Below are positions 27,553 through 35,681 of a stretch of 64,000 nt of DNA, piece after piece. The notes under the pieces are model-generated. The model did not search any database, was not told the origin of the DNA, and worked only from the letters and a program-made list of their open reading frames with translations. The position numbers and the translations under genes are program-made. Source of the DNA: Gemmata massiliana (GTDB taxonomy: Bacteria > Planctomycetota > Planctomycetia > Gemmatales > Gemmataceae); the NCBI GenBank assembly GCA_000531095.1, contig HG799463.1, forward strand, positions 184,671-248,670, read 5' to 3'. Each line of letters opens with the position of its first letter. Position 1 is the stretch's first letter.

Positions 27553-27861
27553 ATGCCGAAACCTTCCAAAGAATCGAGCGCGCAAACCGAGTGGCTCGCG
27601 GCATTCGGTGAGCCCACGCGCCTGGGCCTGATCCGCGCGCTGGCGGCCGGTGAGAAGACCGTGACCCAACTCGCGACCGAAGTCGGCACCGAGATGGTGA
27701 ACGTCTCGCACCATCTCAAGATCATGCGCGACGCGGGCGTGGTGACTGTCGTCAAGGACGGGCGGTTCATGATCTACAGCCTGGTCGACGCCACGGTGCG
27801 CGGGACCACGCTCGAGCTGACGCACCCGTCCGGGTCGAAGGTGTCCCTGCCCCTGGAGTGA
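27553..27861 (+). CDS. ArsR-family transcriptional regulator
   Basis: 102 residues with a typical ArsR winged helix: AAFGEPTRLGLIRALAAGEKTVTQLATEVGTEMVNVSHHLKIMRDAGVVTVVKDGRFMIYSL. The SHHLKIMRDAG recognition helix is conserved. It has no cysteine metal-binding ELCVC motif, so it probably does not sense metal. It overlaps the KilA-N fragment that follows by four bases. Confidence 0.87.
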   Translation: MPKPSKESSAQTEWLAAFGEPTRLGLIRALAAGEKTVTQLATEVGTEMVNVSHHLKIMRDAGVVTVVKDGRFMIYSLVDATVRGTTLELTHPSGSKVSLPLE

Positions 27862-27972
27862 TGCGTAAGGCGGCTGGTAAGAAGTGGAACGATTGCCACG
27901 AAAACAAGGGCGCTAAAGGCTTCATTCTGGCACTGACTCAATCGGCCGGAATTCCGGCCGATTCACTTCTCC
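27858..27972 (+). pseudogene. KilA-N domain fragment
   Basis: About 35 codons, KAAGKKWNDCHENKGAKGF then TQSAGIPADSLL, match the N-terminal part of KilA-N DNA-binding domains. Homology stops near 27972 where the convergent gene ends, so the domain is truncated. The fragment at 44664-44858 (minus) is a longer relative. The codons for SAGIPADS form a perfect 24-bp palindrome (27940-27963). Confidence 0.75.
27940..27963. repeat. 24-bp perfect palindrome in KilA-N coding sequence
   Basis: AATCGGCCGGAA followed by its exact complement. It encodes the conserved KilA-N turn GIPA. The matching place in the copy at 44.75 kb differs from perfect symmetry at two positions. Confidence 0.85.
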
Positions 27973-28616
27973 CGGTGAAAGAACAGTACCCCCTTCCGCG
28001 ACCGCTCGGCAGCTCGGACGGTTGCCCAGGTGCCCGAGCGCAGTTCCTGCGCCTTCAACCGCGGGCACGCAATCAGCACGCTTCCTTCCGTGATGGCAGC
28101 AACGATGTCCTTGTTGCGCTGGAGGGACGGCGCAGCCTCACACACGTGGTCGGCATCACTCCAGTCACACAGGTGCGGGGGCTGGTCGGACGCGGGGTAA
28201 ATCACCACACGCCCCGCGGTGCCGTACACCTTGCGGTAAGCGCGGTGGATGTCCCGATCGCCGTGAGCTTCGCCTCCGTGGTGTAACTCGGGCGGCGAGA
28301 GTGCGTAAATCATCCACTGCCGGAAGTGCTCGAACACCGCAGCTTTCTGCTCGTCGCTAAGCCCCTCGCGTGTCGCCGCCGCCCCCACGCGCCACGGCTT
28401 CTCGTCGCCATCGGTCTCGCCACGTTCGAGAAGCTGAACTCGCACTCGCACCTCCCAATCCTCGCCCGCGAACACCCAAAACGGGAACGTCTCGAGGGGG
28501 CGCTTGTTCGCCCATGTGAATACCGTGTTTTCACTGGACACGTGCGGGCGCCAGTCGGTCTCGCCGACCTTACGCACATGGCACGGGACGCCGCGACGGA
28601 GAGTGAAGGTGGTCAT
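27963..28616 (-). CDS. hypothetical protein with SLOG-like C-terminal fold
   Basis: 217 residues. The C-terminal half (VYGTAGRVVIYPASDQPPHLC ... RNKDIVAAITEGSVLIACPRLKAQELRSGTWATVRAAERSRKGVLFF) resembles DprA/LOG-type Rossmann proteins, with the R-N-x-x-I-V and 'RSGTWATVR' blocks typical of uncharacterised SLOG members that may bind nucleotide-derived ligands. The N-terminal 90 residues read as a beta-rich, Trp-rich domain I cannot place. Its end abuts the KilA-N fragment. SLOG proteins occur in defence systems, but no partner effector is visible here. Confidence 0.65.
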   Translation of the reverse strand: MTTFTLRRGVPCHVRKVGETDWRPHVSSENTVFTWANKRPLETFPFWVFAGEDWEVRVRVQLLERGETDGDEKPWRVGAAATREGLSDEQKAAVFEHFRQWMIYALSPPELHHGGEAHGDRDIHRAYRKVYGTAGRVVIYPASDQPPHLCDWSDADHVCEAAPSLQRNKDIVAAITEGSVLIACPRLKAQELRSGTWATVRAAERSRKGVLFFHREK

Positions 28617-28788
28617 GATTGTGTGGTAAAAAGACAGGGCGGGGGAGGGACACGCGCTCCTCCCCCCGCCCGTTGGAAAGTGCCGCCCAACCGACCACAG
28701 ACGGCCCGCGTATTTTGAGCGTCGCGAGTCGGCGCGCGAAGGTTGGTTGCGAGATTGGGGTCAATTCACTTCAACACTTGCACATCCG

Positions 28789-28812
28789 CCAAAACGGGAA
28801 TTCCCGTTTTGG
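28789..28812. repeat. 24-bp perfect palindrome
   Basis: CCAAAACGGGAA followed by its exact complement. On the minus strand it reads KTGIPVLA, the same KilA-N turn as the palindrome at 27940, in a sequence otherwise too decayed to call a gene. Confidence 0.85.
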
Positions 28813-28929
28813 TACGCAACCGACACCGAGAAGTTGGCAGTTGTGTTGATCTCCGACACGACTGGCCCGCACCCGTTGCCGAGAACGCAATAGAAAGCCG
28901 ACCTGCGTAACGGAGATGGTTATGCAGAT

Positions 28930-28956
28930 CAGTTGTAACCATCTCGGTTACAACTG
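28930..28956. repeat. hairpin, 11-bp arms
   Basis: CAGTTGTAACC, loop ATCTC, then the exact complement. On the minus strand it reads AVVTEMVTTD, the same shape as the hairpins at 28976 (AVVGEKPTT) and 39179 (AVVGKMPTT). Confidence 0.75.
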
Positions 28957-28975
28957 CCCTTCTTCGCGCTGATCG

Positions 28976-29002
28976 CAGTCGTGGGCTTCTCGCCCACAAC
29001 TG
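28976..29002. repeat. hairpin, 11-bp arms with one mismatch
   Basis: CAGTCGTGGGC, loop TTCTC, then GCCCACAACTG. A sister of the hairpin at 39179-39203, which has the same arms without the mismatch. Confidence 0.7.
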
Positions 29003-29014
29003 GAGCCGGCCCGC

Positions 29015-29039
29015 AACCGTAAAGAAGATCTTTACGGTT
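29015..29039. repeat. hairpin, 11-bp arms, loop AGA
   Basis: AACCGTAAAGA, loop AGA, then the exact complement. The diverged second copy of this locus has the same arms with loop TCT (41180-41204), that is, the hairpin is inverted. Confidence 0.8.
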
Positions 29040-29165
29040 CGCCCGAAATGTCCCTTTGTGCATCCGAATTGGCTCCAAACCCTGGTAATTCAAGTGTTTC
29101 ACGGTTCGCTTGATTTGCGGCCCCGCACCCGAACGATCTGACAATAGCGAAACCCCAGAAATATA

Positions 29166-29281
29166 CCCCTTTTTGTGGCCTCAAACCACCTCAAACCCTT
29201 CATTTCCAAGGGTTTCACGGAGCCCCAGATTTGGTGCGTGGCGATCTCCCCCACACACGCGGCCGTTCGCAAGTGAAGTCG
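29166..29281 (+). repeat. P63C-derived repeat, copy A
   Basis: 116 bases nearly identical to copy B 147 bases downstream and to copy C at 41329. The plus-strand reading contains the P63C block ASNHLKPFISK; the minus strand of the second half reads ACVGEIATH, like the P22_AR_N block ACVEEISTH at 43.57 kb. So it looks like a composite of two phage antirepressor-type gene pieces. Confidence 0.8.
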
Positions 29282-29284
29282 ACT

Positions 29285-29441
29285 TTCTGACGATAGCGGA
29301 TCGCTAGAAATGCCCCTTTTTGTGGCCTCAAACCACCTCAAACCCTTCATTTCCAAGGGTTTCACGGAGCCCCAGATTTGGTGCGTGGCGATCTCCCCCA
29401 CACACGCGGTCGTTCGCGAAGTGAAGTCGGCTGGGTGGGTA
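29285..29441 (+). repeat. P63C-derived repeat, copy B
   Basis: 157 bases essentially identical to 41301-41457 (copy C). It includes the unit of copy A plus upstream TTCTGACGATAGCGGATCGC. In phase it reads MPLFVASNHLKPFISKGF. Confidence 0.85.
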
Positions 29442-29665
29442 GCCCTTGTGCCCGGCCGTCGGGCAGAGGTCGAAGCCGCACGCACTGGCGCTTCGACGGG
29501 CGCGGTCGCGACCAATACGCACGGCCGCCGGGTACTGACGCCTGACCCCACGACAGCGGCTGCAGGTGTGCGGCCCAACGCCCCTGTCACCGGGCGGCCC
29601 CTGAGGGCGATACATGATAGACGGGCTCAGACGAAACGGTGGAACTGCGGCCCTAGTAACACAAA

Positions 29666-29694
29666 GAGCCGGCGAGAAACGATCTCGCCGGCTC
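29666..29694 (-). terminator. hairpin after the 29783 gene
   Basis: GAGCCGGCGAGA, loop AACGA, then its complement; on the minus strand TTTGTGTT follows. It lies about 90 bases past the stop of the minus-strand gene. The second copy at 41458 keeps only the right arm. Confidence 0.6.
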
Positions 29695-29782
29695 AACGTC
29701 CGTCCCGGATCAAACGGACGCTTGCAGGGACCGCGACCTATAGCACGTGCCGTGCGTCGCGCTGTCAGGATAAACCCGACTG

Positions 29783-30549
29783 TCATTCCTTACCGAGCAC
29801 CAGATCGACGACCCAGCACCCGCGCACGTGCGGCCCGGGACCGCGGCAGTGGTCGAGCACGTCGGCGCTGTCACACCCGGCGTCCTGGAGCGCGTCGGCC
29901 AGGATCGGCATCGCACCGAACTCGCGCGACTCGTACATCTGCGCCGCCAGAGCGCGACCGCGGTGGAGGTGCGCCACTGGGGAGAGAAGATCACTGACCT
30001 AAACTCGCTCTCGAATATGTCCCGCACGACCACAGCCTGAGCGGAGCGCTCGGCGCGGGTCGCGTCGAACACGACCTCCATAACCTCCCACTCACTTGCA
30101 GCCGTTCGGAGCGCCGCGGCAGCCGCCAAACCACCAATCGCCTGCGCCGCGTCGCGCCCGCAGGTTTCGAGGGCATCGAGGTGAATCACCGAACTGAGCT
30201 CGCGGAGCGCGGACCTTTCGGCCTCGGTGCGCGCGTCTGCGCGGCGCGTACCGCTACGGGATTCGATTTGAAGCCGGCGGGAAACGTCGCGCCGGCTCAC
30301 TTCAACGATTTGCGAGGCTTCTTGTAACTCTTGGTCCGAAGCGTTCCCGTCCGCAAACCGCTCTACGATCTCCAGCACGGCCCGGTCCCAGATGCGCGGA
30401 AACACATCCTGAACGCGCCGGCAACACGCGCACCCGAACAGCCGCTCTCGCCGCGCGCTGGGCGTACCGATGAGGACGCGCCCGTAACCGCGTAGTGCTT
30501 TGAGCATCGGCGCTGGATCGTCTGAGGCGAGCCATTCCGCTTCGGTCAT
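29783..30549 (-). pseudogene. planctomycete 'MTEAEWLA' family protein, frameshifted
   Basis: About 255 codons in two frames. It starts MTEAEWLASDDPAPMLKALRGYGR, continues RRERLFGCACCRRVQDVFP with a CxCC block, and ends MYESREFGAMPILADALQDAGC then GPGPHVRGCWVVDLVLGKE. This family is abundant in Gemmata-type genomes; its function is unknown to me. The frame breaks near 29950, where an extra CT in GCGCTCTGGCGG separates the frames. The sister gene at 41558-42220 is intact and shares an almost identical C terminus, so this copy is either decayed or miscalled. Confidence 0.8.
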
Positions 30550-30795
30550 CGGCACCCCTACTCCCAGCATGACCGATTCGGCGCCCGGTGCAAACTCGAA
30601 CAGACGCGCCCACCGTCCGCCGAATGGCGGTGTCGAGAATTGGGAAAAAGCCTGACAGGGTTGATACTTCGAGCGATTCAATTCTGAACTAGGGTTGAAT
30701 GCCGCTTACTGGAGAAACGGCAACCGCGCCCGGGATGGGCACCCTGGCGTGGTTCTTTTTCTCTTAACCGACCCCAACGTATCCTGAGAACGACA

Positions 30796-30894
30796 ATGGA
30801 CGAGATCGACGACTCGGATTGGGGGCCGGGAACGTATACGGCTTCTCTGCTCTTCGCACTCGCTTCTGTGTTGCTCGCGCTCCTGGTGGCCTAG
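30796..30894 (+). CDS. possible 32-residue membrane peptide
   Basis: ATG to TAG, reading an acidic start (MDEIDDSDWGPGTY) then one hydrophobic helix (LLFALASVLLALLVA). Short, but GC-rich at third positions and free of conflict with neighbours. It could be chance. Confidence 0.35.
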   Translation: MDEIDDSDWGPGTYTASLLFALASVLLALLVA

Positions 30895-30898
30895 CGCA

Positions 30899-31102
30899 TC
30901 ACGGATCGGGGTTCGGGTCGGGTAACAGATCGTCCGCGTGCTCCATCCGCAACTCGCTCACCTCCCAGAACACCCACCAATGATTCAGTAGCCCCGTCGC
31001 AACGGGAACCGGGTCGCGCACAATTCCCCGCTCGATGATCGCCGGTTTCCCGGCCCGGATAACGTAATCGCCCGTGCGGAACTTCGGCTTTCCACCACTC
31101 AT
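30899..31102 (-). CDS. small hypothetical protein
   Basis: 67 residues: KPKFRTGDYVIRAGKPAIIERGIVRD is a small beta-barrel-like stretch (SH3- or KOW-like spacing), then WWVFWEVSELRMEHADDLLPDP. I know no family. The ATG at 31102 was chosen over an upstream one because the extension is a run of unconserved charged residues. Confidence 0.5.
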   Translation of the reverse strand: MSGGKPKFRTGDYVIRAGKPAIIERGIVRDPVPVATGLLNHWWVFWEVSELRMEHADDLLPDPNPDP

Positions 31103-31328
31103 AGTGTTTTCGCTCACACGCCCGAGCGAATTGAACGAATTTCGGGGCCTGCGATCCGCCCGATCGTGCAAGGCGAATGCCAAGCGATCAAGTTCCTTCT
31201 TGTGAATGTCCGGGTCGGTGCAAAACAGGTAATTGATTACCTGGGCCGGGTAGCACGGGCGGCGTGGCGGCGGGCCGGCGGAACATTTCGGCGCGCCGCC
31301 ACGCCCGAAGGTGAACGGAGCTCTGCCC

Positions 31329-31811
31329 TCAAAAGGCGCTCACCCGCTTCGCCTGGAGTGCTGCACCGGCGGCAAGGACGATGGACGTGAGGATGTTGAG
31401 GTAGCTGCCAATTCCGATCGAGATTTCGGCAAGCCCCTTGACGTCACTGCCGCCGCGAATGCTCAAGGGCAACCAAAGCGCCAGCAGCGCCGCAACGCCG
31501 GACGCAGCCAGGCAAGCAAGCGCGAGTTTCTTCGGGTTCGCCCTGTTCTTGAGCATCAGAGCCGCCATCACACCGACGCTTATGTAGGCGAGCATGTCGA
31601 GCTTGCCTCGCCAGTCACGCCAGACCGCCAGTGACTCCGTGACTGTCTTTCCGAGGAAGGACAGGGTCACCGTAACGGCGGGGAGGAAGGCCGCAATGAG
31701 CCCGACGACGGCGGCTCCGATCATGATCTTCGTCGCGTGGGTGCCGACCTGATCGAGCAGAGTTCCATCCGACGTATCGCGCAATGCTTGCAATTCGGTT
31801 TCGCTTGCCAC
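31329..31811 (-). CDS. integral membrane protein, four helices
   Basis: About 160 residues with hydrophobic helices near IMIGAAVVGLIAAFLPAVTV, DMLAYISVGVMAALML, ALACLAASGVAALLALWLPL and ILTSIVLAAGAALQAK. I recognise no family. The start is uncertain: I use the GTG at 31811; an ATG at 31880 would add a basic, probably non-native extension. Confidence 0.55.
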   Translation of the reverse strand: MASETELQALRDTSDGTLLDQVGTHATKIMIGAAVVGLIAAFLPAVTVTLSFLGKTVTESLAVWRDWRGKLDMLAYISVGVMAALMLKNRANPKKLALACLAASGVAALLALWLPLSIRGGSDVKGLAEISIGIGSYLNILTSIVLAAGAALQAKRVSAF

Positions 31812-31944
31812 GGGTGTTCTCGAAGGGGTTAAACGAGCCTGTTCCAAGTGGGAATCCGGACGCCGGTGAAAAGCGGCCACGATTTATCCCGAAGTGCTCG
31901 CTTACCCTTTCGCGTTAGCGGGCGTGAAGGGCCGAAGGTAGGGT

Positions 31945-32076
31945 ATGCGCGGCTTGCTCGTTCACGACCGCAAGGGCACACCAGTTGTGTTCCTGATCTG
32001 TCAGCCGGCCACGCGCTACTACCAGGTGACGACTCGGTCCGACTGGATGCCGGCGCTGGTTGGGGAGGTGATTTGA
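31945..32076 (+). CDS. possible 43-residue protein
   Basis: Reads MRGLLVHDRKGTPVVFLICQ, PATRYYQVTTRSDWMPAL and VGEVI to a TGA, with good third-position GC. No family is recognised and no clear ribosome-binding site is present. Low certainty. Confidence 0.35.
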   Translation: MRGLLVHDRKGTPVVFLICQPATRYYQVTTRSDWMPALVGEVI

Positions 32077-32185
32077 ACGCCGACGCCCCAATCGTGTCGC
32101 GGCTCTACGTTCGTATTTTCATCTGATTTCGCTTGCCCGGGAACGGCCGGCGCAGTTCAATCCCCGTGTATCTACGGAGTAACCC

Positions 32186-32872
32186 ATGCGCCCGTTCGCT
32201 CTCGCCCTGCTGCTCGTGACTCTGGGCTCGGCCGCGCCGGTCCGTGCCGACGTCATCGTGGTCTCGTACTCGACCGACTTCTCGACCGGGAGCAGTTTCC
32301 CATACCCGGACGGGTTCGTGCCCCAGTTCGACTCGGCCCGACTCGGGGGCGAGCTCCTGTCGGTGCAGGTGCTCTACGCCCTGAACGGGTACGCACCGAT
32401 CCTCGGGGCCGAGAACCGGACCCCGGATTTCCTCGACGCCCGGATCACGTTTACCGACCAGATCCGGCTGAGCGCGTACGTGCTCGACAAGAGCTCCCCG
32501 GCCGGTTTCGGGACCGAGGTCGCCAACACAACCGTTGCGGCGCGCGAGTACACACCGACGCTCGACCCGTTCGGGTCGGATCAGGGCTCCACGTTCGCGC
32601 AACTCACGGGCACGTACTCGGCAGCGAACCTGAGCCCGTTCATCGGGACCGAGGGGCTCGCGTTCCTGGGCACGCACGACTTCGAGATCGACACCGTGAC
32701 CCCGGGCTCGGGGGTCGCGCCGTACATCAGCCCGGACTGGATCTCCACGGGATCGGTGACCGTGACCTACACGTACTCGACCGCGACCCCGGCCCCGCCC
32801 GGCGTGCTCCTCGGGCTCATCGCGCTCCCCGGGCTCGTCCTGTTCCGGCGCCGCACGTCCGGTGTGCGGTAG
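32186..32872 (+). CDS. exported protein with PEP-CTERM-like anchor
   Basis: 228 residues. Signal peptide MRPFALALLLVTLGSAAPVRA, then a beta-rich body (VIVVSYSTDFSTGSSFPYP ... GSVTVTYTYS) like the choice-of-anchor proteins, and a C-terminal sorting tail: TPAPPGVLLGLIALPGL then VLFRRR, that is a Pro-rich motif, a hydrophobic helix and an Arg cluster. Such proteins are exported and cut by an exosortase. The next gene in the same direction has the same design, so the two may be a pair at the cell surface. Confidence 0.75.
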   Translation: MRPFALALLLVTLGSAAPVRADVIVVSYSTDFSTGSSFPYPDGFVPQFDSARLGGELLSVQVLYALNGYAPILGAENRTPDFLDARITFTDQIRLSAYVLDKSSPAGFGTEVANTTVAAREYTPTLDPFGSDQGSTFAQLTGTYSAANLSPFIGTEGLAFLGTHDFEIDTVTPGSGVAPYISPDWISTGSVTVTYTYSTATPAPPGVLLGLIALPGLVLFRRRTSGVR

Positions 32873-33016
32873 CACACCGGTTCGTTGGCTCACTTTTCGC
32901 GCGGTTCTCGCGCTCCGGCGCATTCTGCAAGTTTTCGTGCGACTGGGATTGCGCCTTCGGTGGGAGGGCGCTGTAATGGGCGCGCCCTCTACAACCCCTA
33001 TCTTCGGAGCGCGCCC

Positions 33017-33592
33017 ATGCGATCTCTTCTCCGTGCCCTGATCCTGTCCTGTGTTGCGATCCTATGCCCCACTTCCCATGCCGACGCGGCGTTCACGGTG
33101 ACGTCGCCCGACCCGTTGCCGGCCCTCGGGTACCTGGCGGACATCTTCGACCAGTCGAGTCTGGTTCCCGGTCCGCTCCCGGTTCCGAGCGGCGGGTTCA
33201 CCACGAACCAGGTCATCGGGTTCGGTCGGCTCCAGATCCACTCGGACTACGCCGCACCGCACACGTCGCTCATCCTGTTCGACCTGTACGCGTCCAACGG
33301 AACCACGCCCGACACGCTCGTGGGCACGTTCGGGATCGGAATCACCAACCTCCGGAACGATGGGAGCTTGGCAACGGACTTCGAGACGTCGCGGGTGTTC
33401 CTCGGCCTGAGCCCGTCTCAATCGAACGCCACCCTCGACGTCGGAACCACCCACCTGAGCTTCTACCTCACCAACTTCCGCGAGACCGACCCGAACATTC
33501 AACCGATCGTAGCGCTGCCCGGTCTCGCCCTCGTCGCGTCCGCGCTCCCGTTCGCGGCCCTGCTCCGGCGCCGCAGGGCCATCACAGGTTGA
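33017..33592 (+). CDS. exported protein with PEP-CTERM-like anchor
   Basis: 191 residues. Signal peptide MRSLLRALILSCVAILCPTSHADA, a beta-rich body and a C-terminal hydrophobic helix ended by an Arg cluster (ALPGLALVASALPFAALL then RRRR). The tail lacks a perfect PEP motif. It lies 144 bases after its sister at 32186 and overlaps the end of the convergent gene 33582-34652 by 11 bases. Function unknown. Confidence 0.7.
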   Translation: MRSLLRALILSCVAILCPTSHADAAFTVTSPDPLPALGYLADIFDQSSLVPGPLPVPSGGFTTNQVIGFGRLQIHSDYAAPHTSLILFDLYASNGTTPDTLVGTFGIGITNLRNDGSLATDFETSRVFLGLSPSQSNATLDVGTTHLSFYLTNFRETDPNIQPIVALPGLALVASALPFAALLRRRRAITG

Positions 33593-34652
33593 TGATGATG
33601 GGCATCTGAGTGCCGCCGGTACCCGCGGGCAGGTCCGAGAAGATGAGCCCGAACCCCGCGGGCGTTTCCGTGGCAGTCTTGGTCCACGTCACGCTTCCCG
33701 CGGTCACGTCGAGCGTCGTGACCAGCGCCAAGTTCGAGGGGATCAGGTCCGCGGACGGGGCCACAGCGGTCGAAAGGTTGTACCGGTTGGTGCTCGCGCT
33801 CCCCGTGTTGCTCTGCTGCACGAACGCTTGGTACGTGCCCGGTTGCAACGTGACCGGACCGCTGTCGAACAGGAGCCGCCCCTGGCGCGTGTTCGACGTG
33901 GCCAGGATCTCGGTTAACGGGTTCGTGGAGACCGCCCCGCTCACCGGCGCCGAGCCGCTGTAGATCTTCGCGAGCAGGTTCGAGGGCGACCCGGTAACCG
34001 ACATCGCCCCGGCGTCGAGCCCGTCGAGCACCGCGGGGGCCCGGAGCGTGAACTCGAGCCCGACGGCCCGCGGGCCGTAGATCTGCTGCGTCGTTCCACC
34101 TACGGCGTAGGGGCACATCCCCTCGGCAACGATCGAATCGTCTTCCAGCACCAGGGCGCAGATCGGGGCCGCACTCACCACGGCGAAGCTGCCTCGGGTC
34201 GGCGCCGTAGTCGTCGTCAGGGGCGCGACCGGGAACCCGTTGGCGCTCACCGAGGAGCGCAGGTTCGCGGTCGTGCCACCGGTGGTCGTCGCCAACACGA
34301 CGCTGTAACTGGCACCGGGTGTGCGCCCGGCCGTGGGGAGCGTGTCGAAGGTGATCTGCTGCCACCCGACCGCGGGCGCGAACGTCTTGGTCGCGCCCAC
34401 ATCGTAGGGCGCGCCCGTGGGCTTCCCGTTGGCGTCATTGGGCTCGTAACTGAGCGCGACCTGCGTGGAGCCCGCGGCCCCGGACCAGTTGACCAGCACC
34501 GCCTTCACGTCCTTGTCGTTACGCGCCTTGTGCCGGGCCGCGAACCCGGCGTCCAGCGACTTCATGTCGAACGTGGTCGCGACGCCCCCGTTGGCGAACA
34601 GCACCGCGAACGGGTCCGCGGTGCGCCCGCGTGAGAATGCTCCGACGCCCAT
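33582..34652 (-). CDS. hypothetical protein, possible virion/surface protein
   Basis: 356 residues, rich in Thr, Ser, Ala and Gly with beta-strand spacing and no signal peptide or membrane helix. It has two cysteines only. Blocks such as MKSLDAGFAARHKARNDKDVK and VTLQPGTYQAFVQQSNTG suggest jelly-roll or Ig-like repeats found in phage structural proteins, but I recognise no named family. Its ATG overlaps the stop of the upstream coiled-coil gene (TAATG), so the two are coupled. Confidence 0.55.
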   Translation of the reverse strand: MGVGAFSRGRTADPFAVLFANGGVATTFDMKSLDAGFAARHKARNDKDVKAVLVNWSGAAGSTQVALSYEPNDANGKPTGAPYDVGATKTFAPAVGWQQITFDTLPTAGRTPGASYSVVLATTTGGTTANLRSSVSANGFPVAPLTTTTAPTRGSFAVVSAAPICALVLEDDSIVAEGMCPYAVGGTTQQIYGPRAVGLEFTLRAPAVLDGLDAGAMSVTGSPSNLLAKIYSGSAPVSGAVSTNPLTEILATSNTRQGRLLFDSGPVTLQPGTYQAFVQQSNTGSASTNRYNLSTAVAPSADLIPSNLALVTTLDVTAGSVTWTKTATETPAGFGLIFSDLPAGTGGTQMPIIINL

Positions 34653-35104
34653 TACTCGCTCTCTTTCTGCGCGGCGTGCGCGCCAAGGGCTTTTTCGAGG
34701 GCCTCGATTTGTAGAGATTCCGCGACCAGCGCGAGTGACCGCTCGCGCAGCGCGGTGCGGCGCCGGTCCAGTTCGGCCCGGCGGTCCGCGAGCACGGTCC
34801 CGAGCGACTCCGCGAGCTTCACCTCGCGAGCCGCGCGGGCCACGCGCTCCCGTTGGGCCTGGGCCTCGAACCGTGTCCGCAGGTCGGGCGACTCGTTCGG
34901 GCTCAGTTCCTCACTCACGCGGTCGCGCGCGGCGATGGCTTCGGCCAGTTCGCGGACCTCGGGCGCGTGCTCGATGCGCGCGTGCGCGTCTCGGGCGATC
35001 TGGTCCGTGTGCTCGCCGACGGCCCGGTGGAATGCGGCCACGTGTGGGGCGTGCTCGACGTACACCGCCAGGGCGAGCGCGCGATCGACAGGTCCGGGAT
35101 CCAT
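34652..35104 (-). CDS. coiled-coil protein
   Basis: 150 residues, almost wholly helical and charged (RTRFEAQAQRERVARAAREVKLAESL, then DRRRTALRERSLALVAESLQIEALEKALG). It could be a phage scaffold-like or tail-assembly partner of the protein encoded next, with which it is translationally coupled; that is inference from context only. Confidence 0.55.
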   Translation of the reverse strand: MDPGPVDRALALAVYVEHAPHVAAFHRAVGEHTDQIARDAHARIEHAPEVRELAEAIAARDRVSEELSPNESPDLRTRFEAQAQRERVARAAREVKLAESLGTVLADRRAELDRRRTALRERSLALVAESLQIEALEKALGAHAAQKESE

Positions 35105-35287
35105 AACCGACTCCTCGTGGGGACGGGAACCGCCTCTGGTATCGCGCCTACCCGGGTCGGGAGTTGACCCCGAGTGGCACAAATCCTCGGGTACCGGCGC
35201 GATAGTGTCCGGATGTGCGCATCGGGCGCGTTTGTCCGGGCGCGCGCGACTTCCGGCGCGCGGAGTATCTAACAGGTGGAGGTCGAG

Positions 35288-35680
35288 ATGTTCCGGGGTG
35301 AGGACACGATCCGGGTGCGCACGGGGCTGCGCGGGTCGGAGGTGGAGGGATTCATCGAGCACGCGCGCGCGCGCCTCGGGCGGGTCCGGTTCTACAAGGG
35401 CGGGGTGTTCGAGGTCACGGGTCCGCGGCTGGGCTCGGCGATGTCGGTGACCGAGGTCACGGGGCGCCTATCCCGCGGGCGCCGGGATGGCGAATGGATC
35501 GTCGACGTGGAGTACGCGGTGCGCCCGTCGACCCTGTGCTGGGTGCTGCTCGTGCTGGGCGTGGTGTTCCTGTTCCTGCTCGGACTTCTGCTCCTGTTGA
35601 TCCCGTACACGACCAAGAGCGAAGTTCAGCGCGTCGTGGCCAACGCCCTGCGAGACGTGCGCGACGACGCCGAAGACTAA
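35288..35680 (+). CDS. hypothetical membrane protein
   Basis: 130 residues. A soluble N-terminal half (RGSEVEGFIEHARARLGRVRFYKGGVFEVTG) and one long hydrophobic segment (LCWVLLVLGVVFLFLLGLLLLLIPY), then a short charged tail. GGAGG lies before the ATG. The ParB-like fragment begins directly after its stop codon. Confidence 0.6.
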   Translation: MFRGEDTIRVRTGLRGSEVEGFIEHARARLGRVRFYKGGVFEVTGPRLGSAMSVTEVTGRLSRGRRDGEWIVDVEYAVRPSTLCWVLLVLGVVFLFLLGLLLLLIPYTTKSEVQRVVANALRDVRDDAED

Positions 35681-35681
35681 C

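Larger units (their letters stand above)
28617..29782. other. 1.2-kb gene-poor stretch of repeats and hairpins
   Basis: I see no intact gene. It holds four hairpins or palindromes between 28789 and 29039, fragments reading like KilA-N (TGIPV) on the minus strand, two tandem copies of a P63C-derived repeat (29166-29441) and the 3' flank of the 29783 gene. Most of it has a diverged second copy at 41.17-41.65 kb. Confidence 0.7.

Noticed and set aside
29443-30002. Plus-strand protein across the 29.4-30.0 kb repeats
   Set aside because: It runs antisense to the conserved GPGPHVRGCWVVDL end of a known planctomycete family.
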